Part shown: piece by piece, positions 43,057 through 52,800 of the stretch
How the letters are laid out: the number at the start of each line of letters is the position of its first letter
Numbering within the stretch: the stretch's first letter is position 1
DNA from: Peptostreptococcus anaerobius VPI 4330 = DSM 2949
GTDB taxonomy: Bacteria; Bacillota; Clostridia; Peptostreptococcales; Peptostreptococcaceae
Direction: 5' to 3'
Assembly (NCBI RefSeq): GCF_000381525.1
Contig: NZ_KB906613.1
Coordinates: 1 to 64,000 of the forward strand
Length of the DNA: 64,000 nucleotides
The notes under the pieces: model-generated
The model's input: only the letters and a program-made list of their open reading frames with translations
Databases searched by the model: none
What the model was told of the DNA's origin: nothing
Program-made: the position numbers and the translations under genes

Positions 43057-44838
43057 TTAAATAAGTAGTTGTTCTAGATAGAAACCTATAATTTTTGAAA
43101 ATCTCTCTAAATTTCTAATGTAGGCAAAATCCTTGCCATATATTCTTTTTTCTGATTCTAAATCTTCGTCCTCTCCTGTGAACACTCCCAAGACATGCTT
43201 GTCTCTTAGTTTCATATTAAAAATTTCCTGGGCAGTATCCTTGATGGCCTCTTCACCTTCATAGTCCTCACCATCTATGTCCATAAATGACCTAGATCCG
43301 AGGTCTATTTTGTTGTTGGGGCGACCATCACTAAGTATTATCAATACCTTTTTGTCAGTATCTAGCCTATCCATATCGCTGGATATGACTTTTATAGCTA
43401 GTCCATCTCTATTACTACCAGCACCCTTAAATGAAAAAATTTTATTATTTACAGTCTCAGGATCCATATAGTCCCTGTATTTTTTCATTATGGTATAATT
43501 GAAAAAGTTGCAAAAAGAAAATACCCTTGTTGGAACCTTTAGCTCCGTAAGCGCCTGTGTTATAACATAGGCCTGTGAAGATACATATTCCTCCCTTTCA
43601 AGCTGGGATGCTGAAGAATCAAGTAGTATATCAACACTTATGGATACTTTTTCTTGCTTGTTATTCTTTAAAAATATATTTTCATCTCCTAAATGAGTAT
43701 GTCTCCATATCTTAGAGACCTGTAGCTGTCCCGACTTTGACATACTAAAGTCATCCTCATCATCCAGGATCAGCCTTTTCTTCAAGATATTTTTCAATTC
43801 ATTGATAGCTCTACGAAAAATCAACTCATTTTCCTTGTAGTAGTCCATATTTATCTGACGTTGGTCTTCTAGTTGCCTTGCAAAGTACTTATCGTAGTTT
43901 CCCTCATAAAAACTACCATCTGTAAAGTGTATTTTTATACCCTTGTGTATACCTACACACAGGTCTTTTTCAAGGCTCTCAGTTACGTACAGGGGATAGA
44001 GGCTAGACCCAAACCTGGTCTCTATCATGGCCTTTATCTTCTCATTGGACTTGACTATACTGGACTTGGCACTTGATTCCAACCTCTCGTCCATTATTTC
44101 AACATCTTGGTCTATATCCCTTGTAAACTCAGCCGACTCTACACTCAAAATCCTGTCATTATCATTTAAGTTTTTCAGGTTCTTCTTTCTAGCCTTAAAG
44201 GTAAGTCTGGCCTTTGTTTCTTTATTAGGCTTATCTTTTTCCTTTTCTTTTTTATCTATTAAGTTGGCTTCTAAGAGCTTTTGCCTTTCTTCATTTATGT
44301 CTTTTCTATCATTTATAAAAAAGAACTTTAAAAAGGCCCCTGTAAGATAATTTATTAGCTCTTCAGTAGTCCTCGCTGTATTTCTAAACCTCATATATAC
44401 TATGAGATCATCGACAACCGGCCTAGTCTTGACATATTTGCCATCCAACCTTGCATAGTAGGTATATGTCAATTCTTCCTCAACAGTAAGATCTTGTCTA
44501 TCCTTGTACCTTTTTATTATTTTGTCTATAAAATATTTTCTATAGTCTCTTGCTCCTGGTCTAAGCTTTGACAAGTCACTATAAAAACAATCATCTAGGT
44601 ATATTTCTATAAGCTTTAAAAACTCATTTTTCAGGTCAGTCTTGTCTATATGTACAGCTATAAAGTCCATAAAACTATCTATATCAACAACCTTGTAGAC
44701 ATATCCAAGCACCATCATCTTGTAATAGTCCATGTCGAAGTCCCTGTATTCATCAAATAACTTGATAGTCGGTAGGTAGTTATAGTCTTCTGATACGGTC
44801 CAGACAATATTTTCTTTTCTGATTTTTTGATTGTCCAT
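43057..44838 (-). CDS. Von Willebrand factor A domain protein paired with a MoxR ATPase
   Basis: 593 residues; the N-terminal two thirds are helical and highly charged with a Lys/Glu-rich section near 190-230. The C-terminal VWA domain (about 400-593) has the metal-binding MIDAS motif DSSAS near 405 and the conserved LSDGRPN near 500. Such proteins act with MoxR-type AAA+ ATPases as chaperone-like pairs, as NorQ-NorD or CoxD-CoxE do in metal-centre maturation. The client protein here is unknown. It starts 14 bases after the ATPase gene, with TAGGAG before the ATG. No terminator is seen after it. Confidence 0.82.
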   Translation of the reverse strand: MDNQKIRKENIVWTVSEDYNYLPTIKLFDEYRDFDMDYYKMMVLGYVYKVVDIDSFMDFIAVHIDKTDLKNEFLKLIEIYLDDCFYSDLSKLRPGARDYRKYFIDKIIKRYKDRQDLTVEEELTYTYYARLDGKYVKTRPVVDDLIVYMRFRNTARTTEELINYLTGAFLKFFFINDRKDINEERQKLLEANLIDKKEKEKDKPNKETKARLTFKARKKNLKNLNDNDRILSVESAEFTRDIDQDVEIMDERLESSAKSSIVKSNEKIKAMIETRFGSSLYPLYVTESLEKDLCVGIHKGIKIHFTDGSFYEGNYDKYFARQLEDQRQINMDYYKENELIFRRAINELKNILKKRLILDDEDDFSMSKSGQLQVSKIWRHTHLGDENIFLKNNKQEKVSISVDILLDSSASQLEREEYVSSQAYVITQALTELKVPTRVFSFCNFFNYTIMKKYRDYMDPETVNNKIFSFKGAGSNRDGLAIKVISSDMDRLDTDKKVLIILSDGRPNNKIDLGSRSFMDIDGEDYEGEEAIKDTAQEIFNMKLRDKHVLGVFTGEDEDLESEKRIYGKDFAYIRNLERFSKIIGFYLEQLLI

Positions 44839-44852
44839 TACATCAACTCCTA

Positions 44853-45764
44853 CTAACCTACAAATATATCCTTTGATTCTAGCTTGTCCTCAAACAATGA
44901 ATTTATAATATCTGTAACTATCTCCTTCTCATAGATATCAAAGGTCTTATTGACAAGCCCCATATTAAGGGCCTCTTTTATATCAAGCCCCTTCTTCATG
45001 ATGTCTATGCTGGCAAATAAGCCTCTAAGGTCAACAGTCTTTGAAGATATCTCTGCATTTAGGGACTTGTTCTGTAGGTCCATAAATAGCTGAACAAATA
45101 GATCCCTATAACCATCCTTTAGGGCAAATTCATTCTTTAATATCATGTCAAAGTTCTCCCTGGTGATTGTAGGCATATCTACGACCATAAACCTAGATAC
45201 TAAAGCCTCATTTAACTCCTTAGTACCTATATAGCCATAATTCATAGTACCTATAAACCTAGTAGCATCATCAAGCACTATCTTGTCATAGCCTGGTAGA
45301 TCAATAGTCCTTCTGTAGTCAAGAGCTGAATATATAACTGCTAGAGAGTCGTTCTTTGCCATATTTATTTCATCAAAAACAGCAAAACCGCCCTCTGTAG
45401 CAGCCCTGTATACAGGCCCCTGTCTTAGGACTACTTCATTGTTTACAAAAGTATCAGTCCCCAAAAGACTTGATGCATCAGTCGTTATATTCATAGATAC
45501 ATTCCAAAGTGGTCTGGCAAACATCATTGCTAGATTTTCAGCCAAGACATTCTTACCTGTAGCCTTTGGACCACTCAGTAGTATATGGTAACCTGCAAGT
45601 AGGGCCCCTATAGACTTGGCAAGTACATCCTTACCATAATATTTATATTTCGGATTAGGTATCCTATCCTTAACTTCTTCATTTATCTTATAAAATTCTC
45701 TAAATTTCTCAAGTTCAAGTACCAGCTTATCTGGTACACCTTGTTCTAATAAAAATTCCTTCAC
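44853..45764 (-). CDS. MoxR-type AAA+ ATPase
   Basis: 303-residue AAA+ ATPase, likely partner of the VWA protein after it. Walker A reads GPKATGKNVL (near 64), with Asn where Ser or Thr is usual. Walker B is AVFDEIN (near 130), and sensor GTMNYG and arginine-finger region SRFMVVD are present. The start is placed at the GTG at 45764, which has GAGGGGAT upstream; the ATG at 45785 has no ribosome binding site. The 162-base gap before sbcC's end side (45786-45947) shows no clear terminator or promoter. Confidence 0.83.
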   Translation of the reverse strand: MKEFLLEQGVPDKLVLELEKFREFYKINEEVKDRIPNPKYKYYGKDVLAKSIGALLAGYHILLSGPKATGKNVLAENLAMMFARPLWNVSMNITTDASSLLGTDTFVNNEVVLRQGPVYRAATEGGFAVFDEINMAKNDSLAVIYSALDYRRTIDLPGYDKIVLDDATRFIGTMNYGYIGTKELNEALVSRFMVVDMPTITRENFDMILKNEFALKDGYRDLFVQLFMDLQNKSLNAEISSKTVDLRGLFASIDIMKKGLDIKEALNMGLVNKTFDIYEKEIVTDIINSLFEDKLESKDIFVG

Positions 45765-45947
45765 TATTATCCCCTCAATCTTCATTTTTTATACAATAGC
45801 ATATTACCCATCTTGCTGTGTTAATAAGCATTTTCATTAGTACTTTTAATCAACCAACCTATTGTAACATTAGATTTGCCAGTTGTAAACAATTCCACCC
45901 ATATAGGATAAGGGATAATGAATGTGTAGACTTATTTTTATACTCTT

Positions 45948-48671
45948 TTAACTTAATTCTATCCTACACTTGGAGCTAGCATCCTTCTCGTCCAGGCTAA
46001 CAACCAGCTTCATAGGTACTCTTGACTTTAACTCTTCAACATGGGATATAATGCCCACACTTAGGTTGTTGCTGTGGAGTTTTTCAAGACTTGTCATCAC
46101 AGTATCCAAAAGTTCGCTATCTAGTGATCCAAATCCTTCATCCAAGAAGAAAAACTCTAATGGTGCGCTACCCTTTAGTTGGATTTGTGATGAAAGGGCT
46201 AGGGCTAGGGCCAGTGATACTAAGAAGGTTTCTCCCCCTGATAGGGTATCTGATGACCTTCTCATACCACCGTTGAAGTTGTCTCTGATGACAAACATAT
46301 AGTCTGAATTTATTTCAATTGCATACCTTCCAGAAGTTATCCAGTCTAGTCTTTGTGAAGCGTCTAAGACTATGTTCTTTAGGTATATCTGTGAAAGGTA
46401 CTCTACAAACTTATTGCCCTTTAATAATTTTTCAAGGTCTTTTACATCGTCCATCTTGAGTGAGTATACTTTTAGGTCCTTTTTCAATTGATTTACTAGG
46501 ACCAGCCTCTCCTCTGTATCTTTTATCTTGATAGATAGGCCTGTTTCTTTTTCTTTTAGGGTCTCTAATTCATCCTGCACCTTGTTGTATTCAGCTTCTT
46601 TTTCTATTAGGTATTCTTTATCTAGCTTGTTTTCCCCGATTTTTATCCTAAGCTCTCCTATTTTCAGGTCTAGCTGGGTCTTTTTAGTCTTGTGGTCTTC
46701 TATTTCTAGCTTGACTGCTCTAATCTTGTCTAGGTCTGTATATTCCCTTTTCAGCTCTGTAATATCAACCTGGTCAGGATCTCCTATTAGGACCTCTAGA
46801 CCTAGTTTTCCTATTCTCAAATTAAGACCTGAGTACAGGATATCCATCTGGTCTGTTTTTTCTACTATCAATTTATCATAATCCTGATTCTGTTGATATT
46901 TGAAATTTATATCTGTAACTATCCTAGTTGATTCTAGTTTGTAGTCTGATATTATCTTGTCTACTTGTGATTTTTCCTTCATCAAGTCCATGTAAGCCCT
47001 GTTCTTACCCTCTATAATATTTCTTTGGTCCTTGATATAGACTTCTAGTTCATATATTTCTTTTTGGTAGCCTTCTATATCTAGGTCCATTAGGTCTTTA
47101 CTTAAGTTTTCCAATGTAGACTCTAACTTTTCTTTTCTTGAAGAGTAGGACTCTAGTAATCCTGTATTTTTACTGATTAAATGCCCTAGGTCATCACATT
47201 GCTTTTTCTTTTTTTCTAGGTTTTCTTGGTAGTAACTCTCTTCTTGTGACATATCATGGTCTATCCTAATTTGGCTAGGACTTTTAACCTCACTACCACA
47301 TAGGGGACACTCACACTTGCCTTCATGGATAGAATCCAGCCATTCCTTTTTGAGGTCTTCTGCCATAGTCCTTAGTTTTGACTCCCTATTCAAGTCTTCA
47401 AACTCCCTTAACCTTGTCTCTTCAAGTTCTAGCCTAGCCTTGTCTTGCTTAATGGCATCTTTAGTATACACTATTTTTTGCCCTATAGACTTCAATTCAT
47501 CAAGGGTCTCATTTAGGCTTTTTTGTTCTTGGATATTCTTTTGTAAAATTAGCTTTTTATTGTTTAAGTCATCGTTTAACCTATTTAATTGACCGCTATC
47601 CATAGTTTTTATAGACTCTGTTTTAGAAATTTTTGCATTGATTGTATCTAAGTCTTTAATTAGGTCTTCAAGCTTGCTTGCTATTGATTTTTGGCCACTC
47701 TCAAGGTCTGCTATCAGGTCTTTATTTTTAGCCAATTCTTTCCTAGCCCTATCAATATCTCTTTTTGTTGACCTGTATTCAAGTAGGTCTGGCATTATGC
47801 TTGTAACACTCATTGATATCTCAACTTTTTCTTCAAGTCCACCTATATAAGAATCCCTCTCCATCAAGGTCCTAGCTGTTTCCTCTAGCTTGTTCAGGCT
47901 TATCAAGTCACTTTCTAACTCTTTAAGGTCTTGAACTTGCTTTTTAAGTAGCTCAAAGCTCTTCTGACTAGAATCTTTCTTATTTATGAGTTCTTTTAGT
48001 TCTTCCCTTAGCTCACTTAGGACTTCCTTGCTGATATTTTCGTGTTGGGTCATTATAGCCTCAATACTTGTAATCTTGCTATCGAGGTCCTTTTTCTCTC
48101 TGGCAAGTTTTATACTCAGGCTGCTACCATATTCCTCTAGGCCAAATATCCTCTCAAGCATATTTCTCCTGTCCTTGCCACCTAGACTCAAAAATTCACT
48201 GAACTTTCCTTGGGGTAGGACAACTGATTTAAGAAAGTCGCCTTCTTCAAGTCCTAGTATAGATTTTATGCTCGTATTGACCTCTCCAACCTTGTCAGCT
48301 ATAACTTGGTATTCACCAGATGAATCCTTGACCATCAACCTAACTGAATCACTGACGGAACTGAACTTGTCCTTGGATTCCTTCTTCTTAAATCTCCTGG
48401 TAATTTTGTAGTACCTTCTACTCTGGCCCATACCTAGCTCAAATTCAAAGTCTACAAGGGCCTTTTGCGAATTAGAATTTATAAAGTCCTTGCTTGACCT
48501 AGCTATATTACCGTAAAGGGCAAGGGTGATTGCATCTAGTATTGTAGATTTTCCGCTACCGGTATTGCCGAATATACCAAATAAGCCCCTAGAAGTGAGT
48601 TCCTCAAAGTCTATAAGCTGTTTTTTTGAATAGCTATTTATGCCGTCTATCTCCAACCTAATTGGCTTCAT
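45948..48671 (-). CDS. sbcC: SbcC, exonuclease ATPase subunit (Rad50-like)
   Basis: ATPase and coiled-coil subunit of the SbcCD nuclease, which opens hairpins and blocked DNA ends. The 907 residues have N-terminal Walker A GNTGSGKST (near 36), two long coiled coils, a zinc-hook CPLC near 450 and the C-terminal half ATPase with signature LSGGETFLVSLALA and Walker B FFLDEGFGSLD. The start is placed at the ATG at 48671 with GGGAGGAAG upstream, overlapping sbcD by 14 bases; the open frame begins 23 codons earlier without support. Last gene of the DNA-end-processing cluster. Confidence 0.95.
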   Translation of the reverse strand: MKPIRLEIDGINSYSKKQLIDFEELTSRGLFGIFGNTGSGKSTILDAITLALYGNIARSSKDFINSNSQKALVDFEFELGMGQSRRYYKITRRFKKKESKDKFSSVSDSVRLMVKDSSGEYQVIADKVGEVNTSIKSILGLEEGDFLKSVVLPQGKFSEFLSLGGKDRRNMLERIFGLEEYGSSLSIKLAREKKDLDSKITSIEAIMTQHENISKEVLSELREELKELINKKDSSQKSFELLKKQVQDLKELESDLISLNKLEETARTLMERDSYIGGLEEKVEISMSVTSIMPDLLEYRSTKRDIDRARKELAKNKDLIADLESGQKSIASKLEDLIKDLDTINAKISKTESIKTMDSGQLNRLNDDLNNKKLILQKNIQEQKSLNETLDELKSIGQKIVYTKDAIKQDKARLELEETRLREFEDLNRESKLRTMAEDLKKEWLDSIHEGKCECPLCGSEVKSPSQIRIDHDMSQEESYYQENLEKKKKQCDDLGHLISKNTGLLESYSSRKEKLESTLENLSKDLMDLDIEGYQKEIYELEVYIKDQRNIIEGKNRAYMDLMKEKSQVDKIISDYKLESTRIVTDINFKYQQNQDYDKLIVEKTDQMDILYSGLNLRIGKLGLEVLIGDPDQVDITELKREYTDLDKIRAVKLEIEDHKTKKTQLDLKIGELRIKIGENKLDKEYLIEKEAEYNKVQDELETLKEKETGLSIKIKDTEERLVLVNQLKKDLKVYSLKMDDVKDLEKLLKGNKFVEYLSQIYLKNIVLDASQRLDWITSGRYAIEINSDYMFVIRDNFNGGMRRSSDTLSGGETFLVSLALALALSSQIQLKGSAPLEFFFLDEGFGSLDSELLDTVMTSLEKLHSNNLSVGIISHVEELKSRVPMKLVVSLDEKDASSKCRIELS

Positions 48672-49878
48672 GGTCTTCCTCCCTTCCAAGCAAGCTAGAA
48701 AACAAGTCCACAAGACTCGCTCTAGGTTCCAAACCCTCATTTTCTTTTTTATAAAAGTCTACAAAATAGTCATTAATCCTAGACCTATCAAGGTCTATCA
48801 ACTTCTCTTCTTCCTGGTCTATTTGAGATTTTATTATAGGTTTTATCTCTATTATATTCTTCATAAGTGACTTCATAGCCTTTATGGTATCCTGACTAAT
48901 GGACTCCTCAGTCTCTATTTCAAAATATGAGAACACATCCTGGTCTTTCTTTTCTTGACATATGTCAAGGGCGTGGCTCACAGATTTTGCCCTGTATACC
49001 TCAATATTCTTGTAGTTGTTGATATATACCCTATCGACCTCTGCCTCTGATCCAGCCTCAATATCAACTATATATACAGATTTTGCAGAATCCCTCTCAG
49101 ACTTGGAATACTGGATGGGACTGCCTGAATAGTAGGCATTGTAGGTCTTTGACATCCTCTGTGGCTTGTGGATATGACCAAGGGCAGTATACTGTGACTC
49201 CCTTGGTAGCTGGTCCTTTTCAACTAATAGACCACCCCCAAGCTCTATCCTCCTCTCAGAATCAGTTATAGAGCTGCCCACCACAAATATATGGGACATA
49301 GCAATATTTATCTCACCATCCCTGTAATTTTCCTCTAGGCTCCTAAACAAGTGGCCGACCTTATTTGAGTAAGAAGTCTGCATATCCTCCTTGTCCAGAT
49401 AATTCTCAAATGCATGGTTGAGCCTCGACTCACTAGGATAGGGAATACTTATTATATTGGCTATCTCGTCCCTTATTTTTATCTTTGTAAATCCCTCTTT
49501 TGCCTCTAGTATCTCAAATCCGTCATATACAGCCTCACTTGCCTTTGACATTGGGTAGCCCAGTATCACAATCCCCATTCTAGCCGCCATTGAATTGATG
49601 GCTTCAAGCCTATCTGGATTGTCGTGGTTACCTGCTATTACCATAACACATCTCTTGCCATTTTCAGCCAGCTTAACCAAGGTATCGTAGAACAAGTTCT
49701 CAGCCCTAGCTGGTGGGTTGTAGGTATCGTATACATCTCCAGCCAAAAGAACTAGGTCTATATCTCTTTTTCTCACTATATCGACTAGGTCTAGGCAAAA
49801 TTTTTCCTGTTCCTCAATCCTTGAAAAACCCTCCAAACTCTTTCCCAAGTGCCAGTCTGATGTATGTAAAATCTTCAT
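48658..49878 (-). CDS. sbcD: SbcD, exonuclease nuclease subunit (Mre11-like)
   Basis: Manganese-dependent nuclease partner of SbcC. The phosphoesterase motifs are clear: HTSDWHLGK (near 5), LLAGDVYD (near 45), AGNHDNP (near 82) and SHIF and LGHIHKPQ further on. The 406 residues include a C-terminal region that would contact SbcC. AGGAGG precedes the ATG. It starts 15 bases after addA and overlaps sbcC. Confidence 0.96.
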   Translation of the reverse strand: MKILHTSDWHLGKSLEGFSRIEEQEKFCLDLVDIVRKRDIDLVLLAGDVYDTYNPPARAENLFYDTLVKLAENGKRCVMVIAGNHDNPDRLEAINSMAARMGIVILGYPMSKASEAVYDGFEILEAKEGFTKIKIRDEIANIISIPYPSESRLNHAFENYLDKEDMQTSYSNKVGHLFRSLEENYRDGEINIAMSHIFVVGSSITDSERRIELGGGLLVEKDQLPRESQYTALGHIHKPQRMSKTYNAYYSGSPIQYSKSERDSAKSVYIVDIEAGSEAEVDRVYINNYKNIEVYRAKSVSHALDICQEKKDQDVFSYFEIETEESISQDTIKAMKSLMKNIIEIKPIIKSQIDQEEEKLIDLDRSRINDYFVDFYKKENEGLEPRASLVDLFSSLLGREEDHEAN

Positions 49879-49893
49879 ATTACCTCCTCTATC

Positions 49894-52800
49894 CTAACAT
49901 TCAAGTAGCCTGCCAGCACTGAACATATATAGGTACTTTTTGACAACCTTCTTACCAGATATATCTTCTATGGCCCTCTTGTATAGGTCAAGTTGGACCT
50001 TGTATCTATCTATTAAGTCTTGGTCTGACCTATCACCAACATAATCTGTCTTGTAATCTAATAGGATTATATCTCCATCTTTGTTCTCATAGAACAAGTC
50101 AATTATTCCGACCATCATCATGGATTCGTCATCCATTATCCCCTGGTCCTTGTATATATCCTTCATCTTGATATTATAATTGATAGCAGTTTCCTTGTAT
50201 AGGTCACCCCTCTTGTCAGCCTCTAATATATCTAGGTATATATTTGACCTTATAAATCTCACTATCCATGATACATTTACCGTATCTGCCTCTTGTCTTA
50301 AAAGGATATTCTTGTCCACCATGGAGTCAATCTGCCTGACAATCTCTTCTCTTATAGGTCTATCATTTTCATTGCTAAGACCAATCATATCTAGACTCAT
50401 CTGCTGGTAGGCTACTAGGTCTTCAAATGCCTTAAAATCTATCAACTGCATCACAAGGTGGAATATTGTACCCCTCTCATTTGCCTTGTAATCGTGCTTT
50501 ATAGGTTCACTCGCTGATGATTTACTATCATGAATAAAACTAGGAGACTTAAGATCATTTGATGGGATAGTCTTGTATAGTTTGTCGTGCATTTGGTCAT
50601 TTTTCTCCTGGGCCATGAGCTTCTTGATATCCGTAACAGATATACTAGAAGGCTTGGAAGCACTAGACTTGAACCTATAGTCAAAATTCAGTATCTCATT
50701 TATCATGTCCTTGTCTAGTGGTCTCTTATCATCTTGTGATTTTTCACAAGACATTAATTTTTTATCGTCTATTAAATCTGCATGATCTATTAATATTTTA
50801 TCGTCTATTAATTCTACATGATCTATTAATTCTTTACCATATTTTGTTTTTTTAATCTCTACTGAATCAAGATTTTCCATTTCTATAACTTCCAAATCTT
50901 TTAACTTATCCAGGTATTTTTTAGAAACATCATACTTGTCGGTAAATTTTATAATCCATTTACAATCCTTATAGCCCTGGTACTTGGCCACACAAGACCT
51001 AACATCTAAGCAGTCTTGTCTTTTTTCAAGATTTACAATAGTAGGCATTATCCAGTCCATATAGGTCATTGATTTAAGTATGGAGCCAGGGTCTATATTT
51101 CCGTCCAAGTCTCTATAGGTATTTTTCCAAGCTTCAAGATTCTTGTCTATGTCCTTTAGGCAGCCTGTAAATATTAGTTTTTCCTTGGCCCTAGTCATGG
51201 CAACATAGAGCATCCTCATCTCTTCTGACTTTACTGCCCTTTGCTTGGCCTTTTTTAATATAGTCATAGCAGTCGTATTGTAGAATATTTTTTTGTTTAT
51301 ATCTATATACTTTGGTCCATAGCCTAGTTTGTGGTCAAGGTCGACCACACTAGTATCTCCCCTTAGGTTAAAATTCTTATCCATATTTGCAACTATTACA
51401 ATTGGAAATTCCAAGCCCTTAGACTTATGTATGGTCATTATCCTCACAAGGTCAGCATCTTCTGAAAGTAGACTTGCCTCTTTAGGTTCACTTGAAGTCA
51501 TCTTGAGCCTCTCTATATAGTGAAGGAAATTAAATAGCCCTTTGTGTGAGCCTGCCTCGTATTTTTTTGCTTTTTCATGGAGCAAAATAAGGTTGGCCTG
51601 TCTTTTTTCTCCCATAGCTAGACCTTCAAGATACCTGTAATATCCAGTATCCTTGTATAACTTCCACATAAATTGGTCTATAGGCAGTAAAAAAGCATCC
51701 TGCCTGTATTTTTCTAGCCTATCTAAAAACTCAGTCAGCTTAACTACTAGGTCCTTGTCATCGCTAGTCTCTATAAATGTCTTGATAGCTTGATAATAGC
51801 TAGACTCCTTATCAGCCAGCCTAATCCTAGCTAGTTCTTGGTCTGTATAGTTGAAAATAGGAGACCTCATAGTAGCTATCAGGGCTATATCTTGGATAGG
51901 ATTGTCTATTACCTTCAGTAGATTTATAATAGTCGTCACCTCTATTGTAGAAAAATATCCTCCACCTGACTCACTATAGGCTGGTATGTCCCTCTTTATA
52001 AGCATATCCTCAAGTATATTGGCCCTATTTTTCGTAGACCTAAATAAAACAACTATATCCTTGTACTTAACCGGCCTATAATCATCTTTCTCCTTGTCAT
52101 ACACCACATACCTAGATTTTTCAGGACTTGGGTTTACTATATCATCTATGATATTGGATATTTCCATGGCTTCAAACCTAAATTTTTCCATGTCCTTTAT
52201 GTCTTCTATATCCTGCTCATCTAGACCCTTTGTTTTAATATCCAGCAGACTTTGACCTAGGTCTTTGCTATCTATATCTTTTGTATCAAGTATATGGACT
52301 TCTACAGGGCCCCCTACATGGCTATTTTCAATATTATTTTCCTTAAAAGTTGCACCTGGATTTAGCCTTTCTTCATCTGTATAATCTATATCCCCTGTCT
52401 TTGATGTCATTATCTCCTTAAAGACATGGTTGGATGCTTCAAGGATTTCTTTTCTACTCCTGAAGTTTTTGTAAAGGAGGATTTTTCTATCCCTCATACT
52501 TGGTGGTTGGCTTTCCATTTTTAAACCTGTCTGAACACTACTATCTTTTGACCCTGTTTGAACATCATCTTCATAGATATCGTAGGTCTTATACTTGCCC
52601 ATAAATATCTCTGGCATGGCCTGTCTGAACATATATATACTCTGTTTGACATCACCCACCATAAACCTATTTGGTCTATCCTTTCTTGATACCATATCAA
52701 GTATTGTCTCTTGGACTAGGTTGCTATCCTGGTATTCATCGGTAAAAATTTCTTGATACCTCTCTTGGTAGGACCTCGCTATATCCGAAGCTACTATTCT

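Noticed and set aside
48672-48740. N-terminal extension of SbcC
   Set aside because: The ATG at 48671 has GGGAGG upstream and gives the standard SbcC start; the extension overlaps sbcD without support.
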